The notes beneath the pieces were generated by a model. It was given only the letters and a program-made list of their open reading frames with translations, was not told where the DNA came from and ran no database searches. This document shows, in pieces, positions 43,857 to 56,150 of a stretch of DNA of 64,000 nucleotides; position 1 is the stretch's first letter, and every line of letters starts with the position of its first letter. Source of the stretch: Hygrocybe punicea (taxonomy: Eukaryota > Basidiomycota > Agaricomycetes > Agaricales > Hygrophoraceae). A program made the translations under genes and the position numbers. The stretch spans positions 5,490,767 to 5,554,766 of the forward strand of contig OY744469.1 in assembly GCA_963556145.1 (NCBI GenBank), read 5' to 3'.

Positions 43857-45780
43857 TTAAGGCCCGGGATCAAGTTTGGATGTCGATGGCTTGGGAGATG
43901 AAGGCCTCGTTTGGCTTGGAGTAATGGAGAGTAGGATTTCGGGTGGAACGATGTTGCTCCAATCCACATCCATTGATGAAGTGCTGGGCTCTGCAGGGGT
44001 CGATGACTGGTGGCGTGACGATGCACGCGTATTGGGACGGAATCCTAGGACATGGAGAAGATCAGAATTGGAATATATACAGCCTATGATGTAATGTTGA
44101 AATACATACCCGGAGTCGGAGACTTCTTCGGTGGCTTCACCAGGTTGAGCTTCTCTACGATAATGCCCGCTTGCTCCGAAGCAACATCCAATTTCCTCCT
44201 CTTTGCCATCTCGCCATCCTCGTGACCATCGCTGGGAGACATCTTTTCAGGTTCGGGAGATCCGTCATCGTTGTCCATGGTTATATCATTATCAACATCC
44301 AACAACCCCGCCCACTCTGGTCCTAAAATGACCAACTTCGCAGATTCCGGTGCCACAACATCCGGCTCGGGGGCGATGGGTGGCTTAATCTCCATTGTCA
44401 ATTTCTCCGATGCCGATTGCCGGGTTGTGCGCGACGACCCAATTTCAACAGCGACTGCGAGATGTCAGTGCATTAATCATAACAAGGTGAGCAACGTACG
44501 CATTTGGGCCTTAGACCGCTTCTTCTTTACCGGGGCTACGTTCTCCTCCATCTTTATGTCGTCTATACATGAATAAATGTGTTGGATCATCGTTTTGATA
44601 TTCGGAATTCAATAACTCACCCTCATTGTCGTCCTCGGCTTTGGACTTGATTGTGCGCTCTGTCATGATGAAGGGTTTGCATGTATGACAATCACAGACA
44701 ATGAAAGTACTTACTGGACTTGGGCTTGGGCTTGGGCTTCTTTTTGTCCTTCTCGGACGAATTGTCTGCGCCACCTGAATATTCAATAGATCTATACACC
44801 ACTATGGTTGAAAATTTGTACAAACCAGCAGAAGATGCCTTCTGTTTTTTGACCGATTTTGACTTGGCTTTGCCCTTGCCCTTGCCCTGGGCAACTGGCT
44901 CCTCTGCAAATGTATTATATCATTAGCACAATCACACATGTAATTCTAGATCACACCTTCATCATCATCCGCCACATCAGAATCGACGAGGTCACTATGT
45001 CCTTTACACCAAGCAATAACATGACCGATGATCTCGAGCTTTGTGGCGTCCGGAAGCCCACCGAATGACCAATTTGCCAAGGTTCCGCTGTGCCATGCTG
45101 GCACGGATTCGTCGTATTTTGCCCAATCTATGATGCCAGACGTGAGAATTCATTTGGCCATAAATACATATATACTTACCTAGATCCTCGGGCTTGATCT
45201 CGGTGTTCACAGCACCATGTTGAATCAAAGCCGATGGAGAATGTTTCCCGACATAAAATTCTTTCAGGAGCCAATCATCGAAGATCTTGCTTCGCCAGTC
45301 ATGGGTAACCTCGTTTGCCCATTTCACCACCAAGACTTCTGCCCAAATTTCGTCCATGATGGTGTCGGTATACTTGAGGTAATCCCGAAGTGAATCGGTC
45401 CCTTCCTTATCATTTTTGACGTAGTCCGGCGAGTAGTTGGGTGCCTTGTTGTATGCGATGGCTGCTGTCGCGTAGATGTACATATCCATTTGATAAATCA
45501 AGCAACGGAGCGGTTCCTCGTATCGTTCGGGGATTTCGCGCCATAACTCACCTCGGGCAGTGGCATCGTGGGGGTGTGTCTTCAGTACATAGAGATTACG
45601 AGAAAATACGGGAATGGTGCCGGATTCCTTGTTGGGTGCCGGAATCTTGGGCAGGACCATGTACTGGATTTGGAAGATGCGATGTAGCTCCTGCAGCTTT
45701 TTGGGCGGCGCATCAGGCCAGTACTTGAAGGTGGCGGGATTGACAGTGGGAGTCGAGGTTTTGACGACTGGCAAGGACAT
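43857..45780 (-). CDS. Gene D: unknown multi-exon protein with charged, low-complexity C-terminus
   Basis: Start is the ATG at 45780 (MSLPVVKTSTPTVNPATFKY). The first exon encodes about 200 residues with a well-formed globular pattern (WPDAPPKKLQELHRIFQIQY; REIPERYEEPLRCLIYQMDM; ANEVTHDWRSKIFDDWLLKE). After introns with GTAAGT-type donors (about 45124-45180 and 44900-44960) come WAKYDESVPAWHSGTLANW and then small Lys-rich and acidic exons (GKGKGKAKSKSVKKQK; KKKPKPKPK; PEWAGLLDVDNDITMDNDD). A last Ser/Pro-rich exon ends with TAA at 43857-43859. The tail suggests a nuclear or chromatin-associated protein, but no known domain is visible. It is divergent from gene C. Confidence 0.6.
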
Positions 45781-46159
45781 GGTAGATGAAATAAAAGTTT
45801 TTTGGTCGACGTGTGAGGCGATTTGAGAGCAAAAGAAAAGGGCGGATTTATTACTCAACGCTCCAGACTATGAATACGGATGTCATGACCACGTGACCAG
45901 ATCAATCGCCACATGTTCGACCTCATGTTCGGCTTCTTTGCATGCATAAACAACAGATCTATTTATTTATGTTTTTGATGTGGCTCAAGCTTAGAAGTTG
46001 TCCAAAGCTAGTAATTGCACGCAGAAAACCGACATGTGCAGCATATGGAATATTTTCCAGTTGGTAAGGCGATAAATCGAGTTAATTCGTTCGATGAATA
46101 TTCACGGACTGGTCCGTTGACGGAAAAGCACAACAAGTCTGACTTGTTGGATGGATGTA

Positions 46160-46700
46160 GAAGGACTAGATATACTACAACAAACATGTTGTTTGGTGTG
46201 TTCGGTCACCGGACATGTTTGGTGGATGTCAATGTACGACTAGATATACTACACCGAACACATCAAACATGATCGGTGTGTTCGGTGGAGATGTTCTGTG
46301 GATGTCAACCAACGGTTGTGACTAGATATATCACACCAAACACATCGAACATGTTCGGTGTGTTCGGTGTGATATATCTAGTCACAACCGTTGGTTGACA
46401 TCCACCGAACATCTCCACCGAACACACTGAACATGTTCGATGTGTTTGGTGTAGTATATCTAGTAATATTGGTTCACCAACGTTGACCGAACATCTCCAC
46501 CGAACACACCGAACATGTTTGATGTGTTCGGTGTGGTATATCTAGTCACAACCGTTGGTTGACATCCACCGAACATCTCCACCGAACACACCGAACATGT
46601 TCGATGTGTTCGGTGTAGTATATCTCCTCATAATGGTTGGTTGACATCCACCGAACATCTCCACCGAACACACCGAACACGTCCGATCTGTTTGGTGGAC
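46160..46700. repeat. GAACA/TGTTC minisatellite with a 160-bp palindrome between genes D and C
   Basis: About 83-bp units (CACCGAACATCTCCACCGAA, GAACATGTTCGATGTGTTCG, GTGTAGTATATCTAGT) start near 46400, 46480, 46562 and 46645; earlier units run in the opposite orientation. The switch forms a palindrome of about 46271-46432 centred on GAACATGTTC (46347-46356), which could extrude as a cruciform. A related scrap is at 53545-53610. Confidence 0.85.
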
Positions 46701-46950
46701 ATTGCTCTTTCAAGACATTTAAATGATTCCATTGCTGATCAACGTGTTTGGCACGTGTTCGTTGTTTTATCATTGCCACTCTTGTCAGGTGACATAATTC
46801 CGACGTCTTATAATTAGAAGGTTTGTGGAATCGTCACCACCCACTATCAACCACCCTGAAAGTAATCAATCATTAAGGTATTGATGTATTAATGATATCT
46901 GTGTCTGTTCCTCATCCCACCCATCCGAAATCCTGCCTAGGTCCACAAAC

Positions 46951-48773
46951 ATGCCATATAAGAAGGAACTTGGTTATGAACTTTGCATGCACATCTGCCC
47001 TGGTCGAAAATGCGACTCTCCAAAAACGAAATGTCTTTTGTGGAAGAAGGAAGGCAACTCCTGCCAAAGACATGTCGGATCCGCACACCAACATCCCAAA
47101 TGCGTTTCGTCTGGAATTTGTCCGCAGTCGGTATGTCTTGGTCGCAACATACGTGAAAATTCGCAGGGTGTCCGCAATGCGACGGCCGCAGAACTCGATC
47201 TCCTTCCATGCAAAAGGCTATTATCTGACTCTGAGATGGAAACATCATCTGACTGTGAAACGGAACCGCCAACCACCGTAAGCAACAATGAACGCCGTAT
47301 AACCACATTAAGCAACAATGACGGCCGTGTTTTCAAAATCCTTTTTATCCTTGACCCAACAACTCGTATCGCGAGCAAAGCCGCAGCCATTAACGATCTT
47401 GCATTTGTCACCACGACCATATCCGACATCGAACTCGATACCATTGCCCATCTTGATGGTTACGTCCATATCATCAAGTCATACAAGAGTCGCTATTCAG
47501 CATGTATTCAAGAATGGGTAATGTCTATTGTTTAATTTGTGGATTGTTGATACTGAAACGTATTTCACAACAAACAGGTTTATATCGGAATGCGACTACA
47601 TCATGAGGATGGAGCCCGGCGCTTCAATGTCAAATACATATTTTGGCCCGAGTTCCTTCATGCAATACTTCGCCATCAAGACAAAGGCGATACGTGGCAA
47701 AAGTTCGCATCGGCAGATTGTGTATTTGGTGGTGTGGATATGGGAATGTCATACATGTAAGATTGACATCGCTTTAATTAATTCTGCTCCATTTTTGCTG
47801 CATTATACTGATGTCTTGACAGCGGTAACCAATACGGATTGACACTGGAAAATGTGTCGATTTTCATGACTGGCATGGACGAACTCTGTCGAACAGCACA
47901 CATCTGGCCGCCTCCGAAGCAGATGAACACGGTCCATTCAAAATGGATACAAAATCAAAACTTGCTTCATGTCGCTTTGAATGTAACGCATACAATACGC
48001 CCTCAAGCAAAATTATTAAACGATGGCGACCAATTCCCACCGAATATTGTCTTGAAACGGACACACAGCGACACCGGTCATCACGTCCTATTACCTGGCA
48101 ACGCCAAGCGCAATTGGGAATACATGCGCAATAACTGTGAGGTTCCAGGTTCACGTTGGTTTGGGCAAACGTACATCGAACCACTGAGTAAGATGGGTGA
48201 ATGGCGTGTGTTTCTAGTTGGCGGAAAGGTCGTGTATACGGTGCACACCCTGTACAACAAGGAAAGCAAGTCCTGGAAGTGGGATATCGTCTCAAGTTTC
48301 TATACCTTGGATGAGTTAAGGTGAGTGCCCTTCATTTTCACTTGTCATATCATATGCATGATTGTCTTAACTTTGTCAGAATATTTCAAACGCAGGGGAC
48401 TCTATTGAAGACGGTGGCGTGCAATCCGGACAGGGGCGCCATTTCTATTTGAGAGCAAGGCAGAAACGAGGTCTTCGACTTTGTCCAAAAGACCTACGAA
48501 GGGCTTTATGCGATAGAGTCCAATATGGTTGGTGGAAAACCATCGATGAGTGTTTTTTGCCGTATGGACATATCGCTCATTGTGGATTCCAAAACGGATA
48601 CTGTGTCCTATTTCGTGAACGAGGTGGAACGTTATCACACATGCAGCCTCTGGTCGAACATGAAGTCAGGTCCGAAATCCGTTCGAGCACCCATTGGCTC
48701 ATTAGCAGACACTTTTGCAGGGGTTTTCTATAAATGGTTGATTGACATCAAAGGTCCATACTCATATTTGTAA
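46951..48773 (+). pseudogene. Gene C: ATP-grasp-like protein with Cys-rich N-terminus; one in-frame TGA
   Basis: From ATG 46951 the frame has a Cys-rich segment (CMHICPGRKC, KCLLWKKEGNSCQRHVGSAH). In-phase introns (47518-47577; about 47758-47820; 48320-48379) lead to YIGMRLHHEDGARRFNVKYI and NQYGLTLENVSIFMTGMDEL. The next exon has IVLKRTHSDTGHHVLLPG, WFGQTYIEPL and GEWRVFLVGGKVVYTVHT. The last has SVFCRMDISLIVDSK and VSYFVNEVERYHTCSLW. Nucleotide-anchoring Lys, hinge strand, EWRVFxVGGKVV and the final acidic/Asn NE motif follow the order of ATP-grasp folds. TGA at 48450-48452 lies upstream of EVFDFVQKTYEGL; it is a decayed codon unless a missed intron removes it. It is convergent with gene A (88 bp apart). 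Start codon uncertain. Confidence 0.6.
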
Positions 48774-48860
48774 TATTATCTGTACAGTCAATGGATCGGT
48801 TCGCGTTTATTTCACAAAACAGACATAAGATACAAATATAAATGATGCTAAGTGGAGCAA

Positions 48861-50908
48861 TCATTTCGGCACTCCCAAGACCATGACCCATTGCACATTG
48901 AGTGAAATGCTCTTCATCATGTCATCTACACGCTTGAATGTATTGATGGTGTGTCCAACAACGACACAGGATCCTGCAGGGATATTGTGCGGGAAGATGG
49001 GTAGTTGCTGGAGCGATATGAGAGTGGACGTGAAGTCCGCTTTGACTTTGCGTGCATCATAGATGGGCACTGACAACACATACTTAAGATATCAATTTAT
49101 ATTAGACGACCGGATGCTTACCAATATCGTAAAATGATAGAGCGGCCTTATGATAAGATGGAGTGGGTCGACGAGTGAATGGACTAAGTTGTACATTTTT
49201 GGATGTCGATGCCTCTATGAAAATCGATTAGGAATTACAACTAAAAATGATTAATGCACAAACTGGGAGATGTATCCATTCCACTTGCTGTGGTCGTTGA
49301 GAAGGACACATAGTCCTTATACAGTTGGGCCCGAAATTCGGACTCACGAATCACCATTCCAATAGCACCGACATATCGCTCCCATTCCCCTTGAAGTAGT
49401 GCACCCTGTATAACCTTGACCGGCTTTGTATTGCCACCAATCTTGGGCTCATCGAGAAAGCAGGACTCCACTATGATGACCGATGTAAAGATCGTCAGCA
49501 TTCCACCTCCGACTGCATGAAAGAAGTTGCGACCAAATGCACCAGTGGAGATATGGGCAGGGTTATCACGAGAGAGATTAGAGTACCTCCCAGATCTATC
49601 AAATGTAATGGCGGAAACCAATAACCTATATTATATCCAATGAATCGACCAAATTGACCTCAAATTGCTGTTCAAATAACGTACTTTCTGTTGATCTTGT
49701 AGATGTCAGTGATGATATCACTGAACTGTGGGTTGCCATTCCCAATTGCACTGGACCAGGATACCATTGCTGCTGCCCTGAATGGTTATGAGTAAATGAC
49801 AAGGGTATAAATGCAATTGCATACTTGATATTGACACAGTCTTGGTAGGTGTCAACAAGTTGAGGATCCCTCGTGCCAATATCGGACTCATTAACGTTTG
49901 GAGATGGTAAGCTAGATTCACGACATCTACATCAAACACCACGGTGTAATAAGATCCAACACACCTGGTGATCTGCGTCAGTGCATAGGTCAGATCTCCA
50001 TCATCGCCACTGGAGCCTTTATCATCGTCGGTATCATCGAGCATGATGGCCTTCGTGGACTTCGACTTCTTGGATGGAGTATTAGAAACGCTGTTACAAT
50101 TAATGAATGAGAATATTCATATCGGCACGTAAAATACACACGAAATTGGCTTATCGGGGTTCTTCATCAAGGCTACTTTGCGACGATGCCTAAACAGTCA
50201 AACGATTTGTTTGAACAAATGGATATGTCTATGATAACCGAACAACTCACTTAGAACCGTAATCCTCTTCCTCTTCCTCTTCCTCCTCTTCCTCACTGTC
50301 TCGTGATTGATTAGATGCAGCTTTCAATTTCTTGGCGGGGGAAGGCGTTTTACTATAGATAACCTGTCAATGATGAGACAATACCTATGAAAAATATTTA
50401 CACATTGTCGTCATTGTCGGTGACATTGGGAGATGACATTTGACGTTTCTTTCCACTGTAACAGATTGATATCATGGTGGATATATTTGATATTGAAACA
50501 CTAACACGTCTTTAACGTTGCGAAACTTGACGGAATGCCTAGGAGGATATTGATATTTGTTAACTCATATTGGATAACAATGATATGTGATTATAGATAC
50601 CTTGTGAGCGTTGACGGTGCCATTACACTGCCAGTGCTTTGAATACTGACGGCATCATCATTAGCATCGGACAAAGCCACACTGTCCATTGGTCAAAAAT
50701 AGATAACAATTAAAACGATGACACATACATATCATCATCAGCCCAAGTCTTGATGACCTTCTTCCGCTTCTCGATTGTTGCAGAAGGCCATCTTTAGTGC
50801 ATGCAATAGAAACTTCAGTTATACCGAGTAAAATAGGGATGCATACATGGTGGCCTTGGATTTTGCTTTCGAGTTTGATTTCGTGGCGGTGGACTTCTTG
50901 GGAGGCAT
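48861..50908 (-). CDS. Gene A: unknown protein of many small exons (module copy 1)
   Basis: Start ATG at 50908 (MPPKKSTATKSNSKAKSKAT) with a GTATGC donor. At least ten exons follow. The N-terminal half is Lys-rich and then strongly acidic (Glu run near 50265-50290; MLDDTDDDKGSSGDDGDLTY). The C-terminal half is conserved: ALTQITR, SPNVNESDIGTRDPQLVDTY, MVSWSSAIGNGNPQFSDIIT, ISTGAFGRNFFHAVGGG, SCFLDEPKIGGNTKPVKVIQ and GEWERYVGAIGMV, ending at 48861. The same blocks in the same order occur in A' (62.3-64 kb). No known domain was recognised. The charged tail and basic start suggest a nuclear protein. Confidence 0.72.
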
Positions 50909-51645
50909 TGGAGAGCGGTAAAAGTTGATGGAATAGTGGATATCATCTCCACTCACGCTTTAAATCACTCAAAAACAATAAGCTATGAATTCAAGATGAA
51001 TCAGTGAATCCAAAACTTCAACAATAACATCAGAGGATCCACCATTGGCACATGCTCATATACCAAACGAGGCTTCTTGGGCCATGTACTCCATGCAAAG
51101 CGCAAAGGTATGCATGAAAAATGGATGACTGTCCACATGATATTCGCCACAAGTTTATACTGGTAGATTTCATGAATTGTTGACAAATTCAATTAAAGTT
51201 AGGAATGGAGACTAAACAAAAAGGGGTATTCATAAAACAAAAATGCATAATGCCAAATTAAGAAACATGGGGTATACTAACAGATATTGATGCATAATGG
51301 ATAGGGGCTAATTTTAATGCTGTGCACACATATACTGTGATGCAGAATTAATGCGGAAAAGCTGGAGTACATGCTTGACTATACCATATCCAAACCAGAC
51401 AGCTGACAACCAACATTATGTGGTGCATTTGAAAGACATGGAAAGGATCCGTATTATGCAAAATGACGCAAACTTCAATATTGAAGAATGCAATACAAAA
51501 ACAAAAGCAAAATGGATCCCGAAAGCTATCATCACATGGACATCAAAAGCCAATATGGATATGATCGGTGATGGCGGAAGATATAATCCATGAAGTGGAC
51601 GAAATTGTGCCACGCAATATACATCTCACCACTGCTTTGTACGTG
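50909..51645. promoter_or_regulatory. Divergent intergenic region between genes A and B
   Basis: About 740 bp separate the two start codons, compared with about 790 bp between B' and A' (61507-62297), consistent with a shared bidirectional promoter. The left copy also has an open stretch before 51646 (VPRNIHLTTALYV), so gene B may begin slightly upstream. No specific operator was identified. Confidence 0.35.
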
Positions 51646-52826
51646 ATGGACAACTATTACAACTTCAAGGGTGCATGTTAGCAATATCCACCATATATAT
51701 ACTGGCCAGTATTTGACACCAAATTGACAGCTGAACATCTGCAGGAAATCATATCTGCATGCTTAGACGATGATGAAAGTCAGCTTGCGAAGGCCACAAA
51801 CGTAAGTCATTGGATTTGAAAAGGTATATCATATTGACCGCATTGCCAGATTGCAAATGTCAATATTGTGCATGTTGACTCTCCAAATTGCTGGAAGTTT
51901 ACACTTCCAACCAATGATGAATCCGAACATCAAGAATTGGTATTAAGTTTGCAAGCGATTTTGGTGGCGAGAGATCTTCCACCCATAACAACCAGGTATG
52001 TGCTAAATTCGTATCAATTCCTTGAATACCATTCTGATGAATCACTGCAATAGTCAACCAGAACGCCGAATGCCCTTCATACGTCAAAGCATAGTCGTAA
52101 CTGGCCTTGATACAATTGGCTTTCAATCCTATATCGATAACCTTTGGATTCTGCACCAGAAACTGGCTCGTCAATTTCCTGACAAAGCAATGCAAGCTTA
52201 TATGCCTTCTACATACATGGATTACATGGCACTCGCAATAGGAACCCAATATTTCACTGATCGCCAACACGACAACTCTTCCCCTCACATTCCATTCGAG
52301 CATGCCATCGATCCAAAAGGCATATTAACCTCACTTGCGAATTCCCGCTACTTTCATGGCCAGGACAATTGCGTACTTTATTACAAGTTGAAGTCTGATA
52401 GAAATCGACATTGGTGAGTGACGATGAATTGGGATCACATCTCTACTGATGGAAATATTTATTAGCTTCATTCCAACAAACCCAACTTGCTTTAGAATTG
52501 GTGATATAGTGGAGGTTCAGTTTACAATATCGGCAGTTCCGGTAAAGAAGGATAAATTCAAGATGATTCTGAATCTACGGTCATTGGCACTGGTAGACAG
52601 TGACTTCACAGAGGTAACACTTTAATACATCAAGAATTAAACGAATACTGATGTATATTCTCAGGAAGCAACTATGATTCGCAACAAGACAGCTTTGCCT
52701 ACACCAACTACACAGCCCAGAATAGCCATCAAACGGCATGTTGGGTATGTGGAAGAGGGTAATGATGCAGAGGGTGTTGTGGAAACAAGGCGACGCTTCT
52801 ATAATATGAATATAGACCGATGCTAA
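51646..52826 (+). CDS. Gene B: unknown six-exon protein (module copy 1)
   Basis: Exons 51646-51676, 51731-51801, 51850-51995, 52054-52413, 52466-52613 and 52665-52826 join in phase to about 304 residues. Conserved blocks are HVDSPNCWKFTLP, ELVLSLQAILVARDLPPITT, TGLDTIGFQSYIDNL, YFTDRQHDNSSPHIPFEHAI, DPKGILTSLANSRYFHGQDN and then CFRIGDIVEVQFTISAVPVK plus MILNLRSLALVDSDF. The last block looks like a small beta-rich module that I recall in many uncharacterised mushroom proteins. All six exons and their boundaries are mirrored in B'. Function unknown. Head-to-head with gene A. Confidence 0.75.
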
Positions 52827-52894
52827 TGTATAATATTGTATGTGTACTCAACCCGTTGATATGTTACAGCTGTTTTGCTATCTGATGGCAGCAA

Positions 52895-53395
52895 CTGCAC
52901 CTTTTTGAATCAATTGAGAAATTTGGACTTGGTAGAATTTTGGGTGCTGTGTTTTGTATCTCATGAAATACTATTTGGATTAAGATGGTTATACAGGGAA
53001 AGTTGTACTATGTCTTGAGGACTATCTATGCCTGTAATTACATTTGAACAATATTTAGGATATAGTGAGTTGTTGATGAAATAAAAGGTAGACCAGTACT
53101 TTTTGACGCCCAAAATGATACTGTCAAATTATGACATCGAAAGAGCTCATATGAAGAAGACTGGAGGGAGAAGGTTGTTCATCTTTTCAAGGCCTAGAAG
53201 TACATATACCATATTCTTCTCTATTTTTGTCCTTTGAGCCGTCATTGCATCTGTACTATGTTTGTCTGTCACTAGGCTCGAAATACAACCAGAATCATAA
53301 ACTGTATAACCATCTTGATCCAAGCAGTATTTCATGAGATACAAAACACAGCACCCAAAATTCTACCAAGTCCAAATTTCTCAATGCGCCTTTTT
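52895..53395. mobile_element. MITE-like element with long inverted arms
   Basis: GAGAAATTTGGACTTGGTAG, AATTTTGGGTGCTGTGTTTT and TATCTCATGAAATACT at 52916-52975 recur inverted at 53325-53385. Target duplications were not resolved. Its interior is related to 12285-12500 (same orientation). Confidence 0.65.
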
Positions 53396-54584
53396 GCTGA
53401 AAAGATGAGAATGAGCTATTGAAAATCCATTATCTACCTATAATCCAGATTTAATGTTTGCATATTCTCTTTGTATCACGACTGGATAGCTAACTATATC
53501 CAATGTTCAATGTGTACTGATCACATATGACAATAGTAACCTGAACATATTGACCGAACACATTGACCGAACACACCGAACATGTCCAATATGTTCGGTT
53601 TGTGGTCCATGAAACTGAATTACAATTCATTGTACAAATTCAATCAAACTACCTTTACTTCGCATATGTGATGCATAACCTTTTGTTCAAAGACGTGTCA
53701 TATTAACTGGACGAAATCTGCAGGTACAACAAGCATATTTACTCCTTTATATCTAAATTGATGACGAAATTCACTGCTGTACTGAGAAGCCTATGTTGCT
53801 ATGTTCCTGCATTGATACCATTGGATTGTATCTTGGCCCAACCTTCACTTCTTCCCATCCTGCCATAAATATGATGCTTTGCTATTTAATAATTGCTTTC
53901 CAATCATATTATTTTGTTCTGGCATGATTGGAGCTTCTCTTGAACTAATTATGTTCCTTGTCCTTGTGTCTGGATCTCGAATCATTATGCAGTTGACTGC
54001 ATTTATTGTACTATTTTCGTGTCCTTTGATGAAACATCAACAAATTATACACCTCACCCTTATGAGCCCATTCAATGAATACATTGAAACAGCATCTGGG
54101 GTACCAATGTGTGAACTCCATAGTTTCTCAATGTTGATAGCTCTGCTTGCACTTTCTCTGCTTCAATATGGGATGTCAAATATGGCACATAATGCACATC
54201 CAACAACTGTCCAGACTTTTATTTCTGCTATTATTTGTGCAATTGCAATGCCCCGGATTCAGGTAGGGACATCTGCAAAACACTTTGTGCCGAAAAATGA
54301 TGAACCCGCCGGTTAAACCAGTGTTAAACCAGTTCCTTGTGATTCCAATGTACATAGCTGTTATATGTATCTGTAAACAAAGATATCATATCTGGTTCAT
54401 TCAGTCTATATTGCACTGGCAATTCCTCAGAATACAGCAGGGATACTAGTTGGACAATACAGAACTCTCAGTACTGTTCAGACAGGTTTTCAACTCATCC
54501 ATATGTCATAATGCACATTACACCAACAAAGAATACGATTATTGTCATGAAGTCGACTTAGCAGTGGACTACACTTTCCCAACT
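53396..54584. other. No supported gene
   Basis: AT-rich. The plus ORF 53879-54316 is hydrophobic but its make-up looks like translated AT-rich DNA; I do not call it a gene. A CCGAACACACCGAACATG scrap related to the 46.2-46.7 kb minisatellite lies near 53560. Confidence 0.45.
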
Positions 54585-54807
54585 TGGCACCTTTGATCTG
54601 GTGACCTTATTGTTCTTGTTCATTTGAGACAACAAATTCTCACAGTTACAAAGTCAGCAGTCACACGGTTTCAAATTTATTCACAGGGCTTCAAAATTGT
54701 TCCCACAGTTTGCAACAATTGTTCCCATGGCTTGGAAAATTAGAGTCTGACCCTGAGTTGAAAAATCCACCGTATAGAACGATTCCCTTATAGGGACTCG
54801 TAACATT
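54585..54807 (+). repeat. Tail of the 170-bp-repeat element, copy 2 (truncated)
   Basis: Matches the 34570-34806 tail, including TTCACAGGGCTTCAAAATTG, CAATTGTTCCCATGGCTTGG and the terminal hairpin TCCCTTATAGGGA. No 170-bp units precede it. The CCAAT minisatellite begins straight after. Confidence 0.8.
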
Positions 54808-54814
54808 CAACGCC

Positions 54815-56150
54815 AATGTCACGCCAATCCTACCCAGTCGATGCCAATGCCAATGTCTGCCAATATTGCAGATGTGATGCCAATGTCACGCCAATGCTAC
54901 CCGGGCGATGCCCATGCCAATGTCTGCCAATATTTCACATTCAAAGCCAATGTCACGCCAATCCTACCCAGTCGATGCCAATGCCAATGTCTGCCAATAT
55001 TGCAGATGTGATGCCAATGTCACGCCAATGCTACCCGGGCGATGCCCATGCCAATGTCTGCCAATATTTCACATTCAAAGCCAATGTCACGCCAATCCTA
55101 CCCAGTCGATGCCAATGCCAATGTCTGCCAATATTGCAGATGTGATGCCAATGTTATGCCAATGCTACCCGGGCGATGCCAATGCCAATGTCTGCCAATA
55201 TTGCAGATGTGATGCCAATGTCACGCCAATGCTACCCGGGCGATGCCAATGCCAATGTCTGCCAATATTGCAGATGTGATGCCAATGTCATGCCAATCCT
55301 ACATGGGTGATGCCAATACCAATGTCTGCCAATATTGCCGATGTGATGCCAATGTCACGCCAATGCTACCCGGGCGATGCCAATGCCAATGTCTGCCAAT
55401 ATCTCACATTGGAGGCCACTGTCATGCCAATACCGCCAATATTTCACATTTGATGCCAATGTAACGCTAATATTGCCCAGATGACGGCAATGCCAATATT
55501 TCACATTGGATGGCAGTCTCACTCGAATACTGCCCAGTCACAGCCAATGCCATTGCCTGCCATTATATGCCAATCTCACTGAAATATTGACCATTTGCAA
55601 ACAATAGAGATGTCTGCCAATATTTGACATTTGAATTCACTCTCAAGCCAATATTGCCAATTCACAGCCCATGTTAATGTCTGGAAATCATTCACATTTG
55701 ATGGCAATTGCACACCAATTCTGCCGATTTGAAGCCAATAGCGATGTCTGCTAATATGTCCACATAGATTCCAATCTCACGCCAGTACCACTAATCTCAT
55801 GTCAATACTGCCAATTCACAACCCATGCCCATGTTTTCCAACATTTTATGTTGGAAGTCAATTCCTCACTATTACTCCCACTCGGCAGGCAATGCCCATG
55901 GTTGCCAATATGTCACATTGGAAGACACTGGCAACCAATGCAACCGTCCACCCATATTTGGTTACAGAAGCCAATTTCAAGCCAATACTCACACTGCAAT
56001 GTCCACAAATATTTCATATGCCCTGCCAATCTCAAGCCAATGCTCCCAATTTACAGCCACTATGAATATCCACCAATTTTTCATTCCAGAAGCCAATCTC
56101 CAGCCATTACCACTAATTGGCAGCCACTTCCAATGTCCAACAATGTTGCT
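54815..56150. repeat. 67-bp CCAAT-rich minisatellite
   Basis: Units of about 67 bp (TCACGCCAATGCTACCCGGG, CGATGCCAATGCCAATGTCT, GCCAATATTGCAGATGTGAT) repeat from 54815, with eight to ten good copies to about 55470 and decayed copies to about 56150. Each unit holds several GCCAAT hexamers. The unit is not a multiple of three, and the ORFs crossing it (Cys/Gln/Met-rich peptides) are artefacts. Confidence 0.92.

Noticed and set aside
53879..54316. Possible multi-spanning membrane protein
   Set aside because: Hydrophobicity follows from AT-rich DNA; no conserved motif, intron signal or neighbour supports it.
54816..55464. Cys/Gln/Met-rich open frames that look like a metal-binding repeat protein
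   Set aside because: They are translations of the 67-bp minisatellite; the frame changes from unit to unit and there is no start context or splice support.
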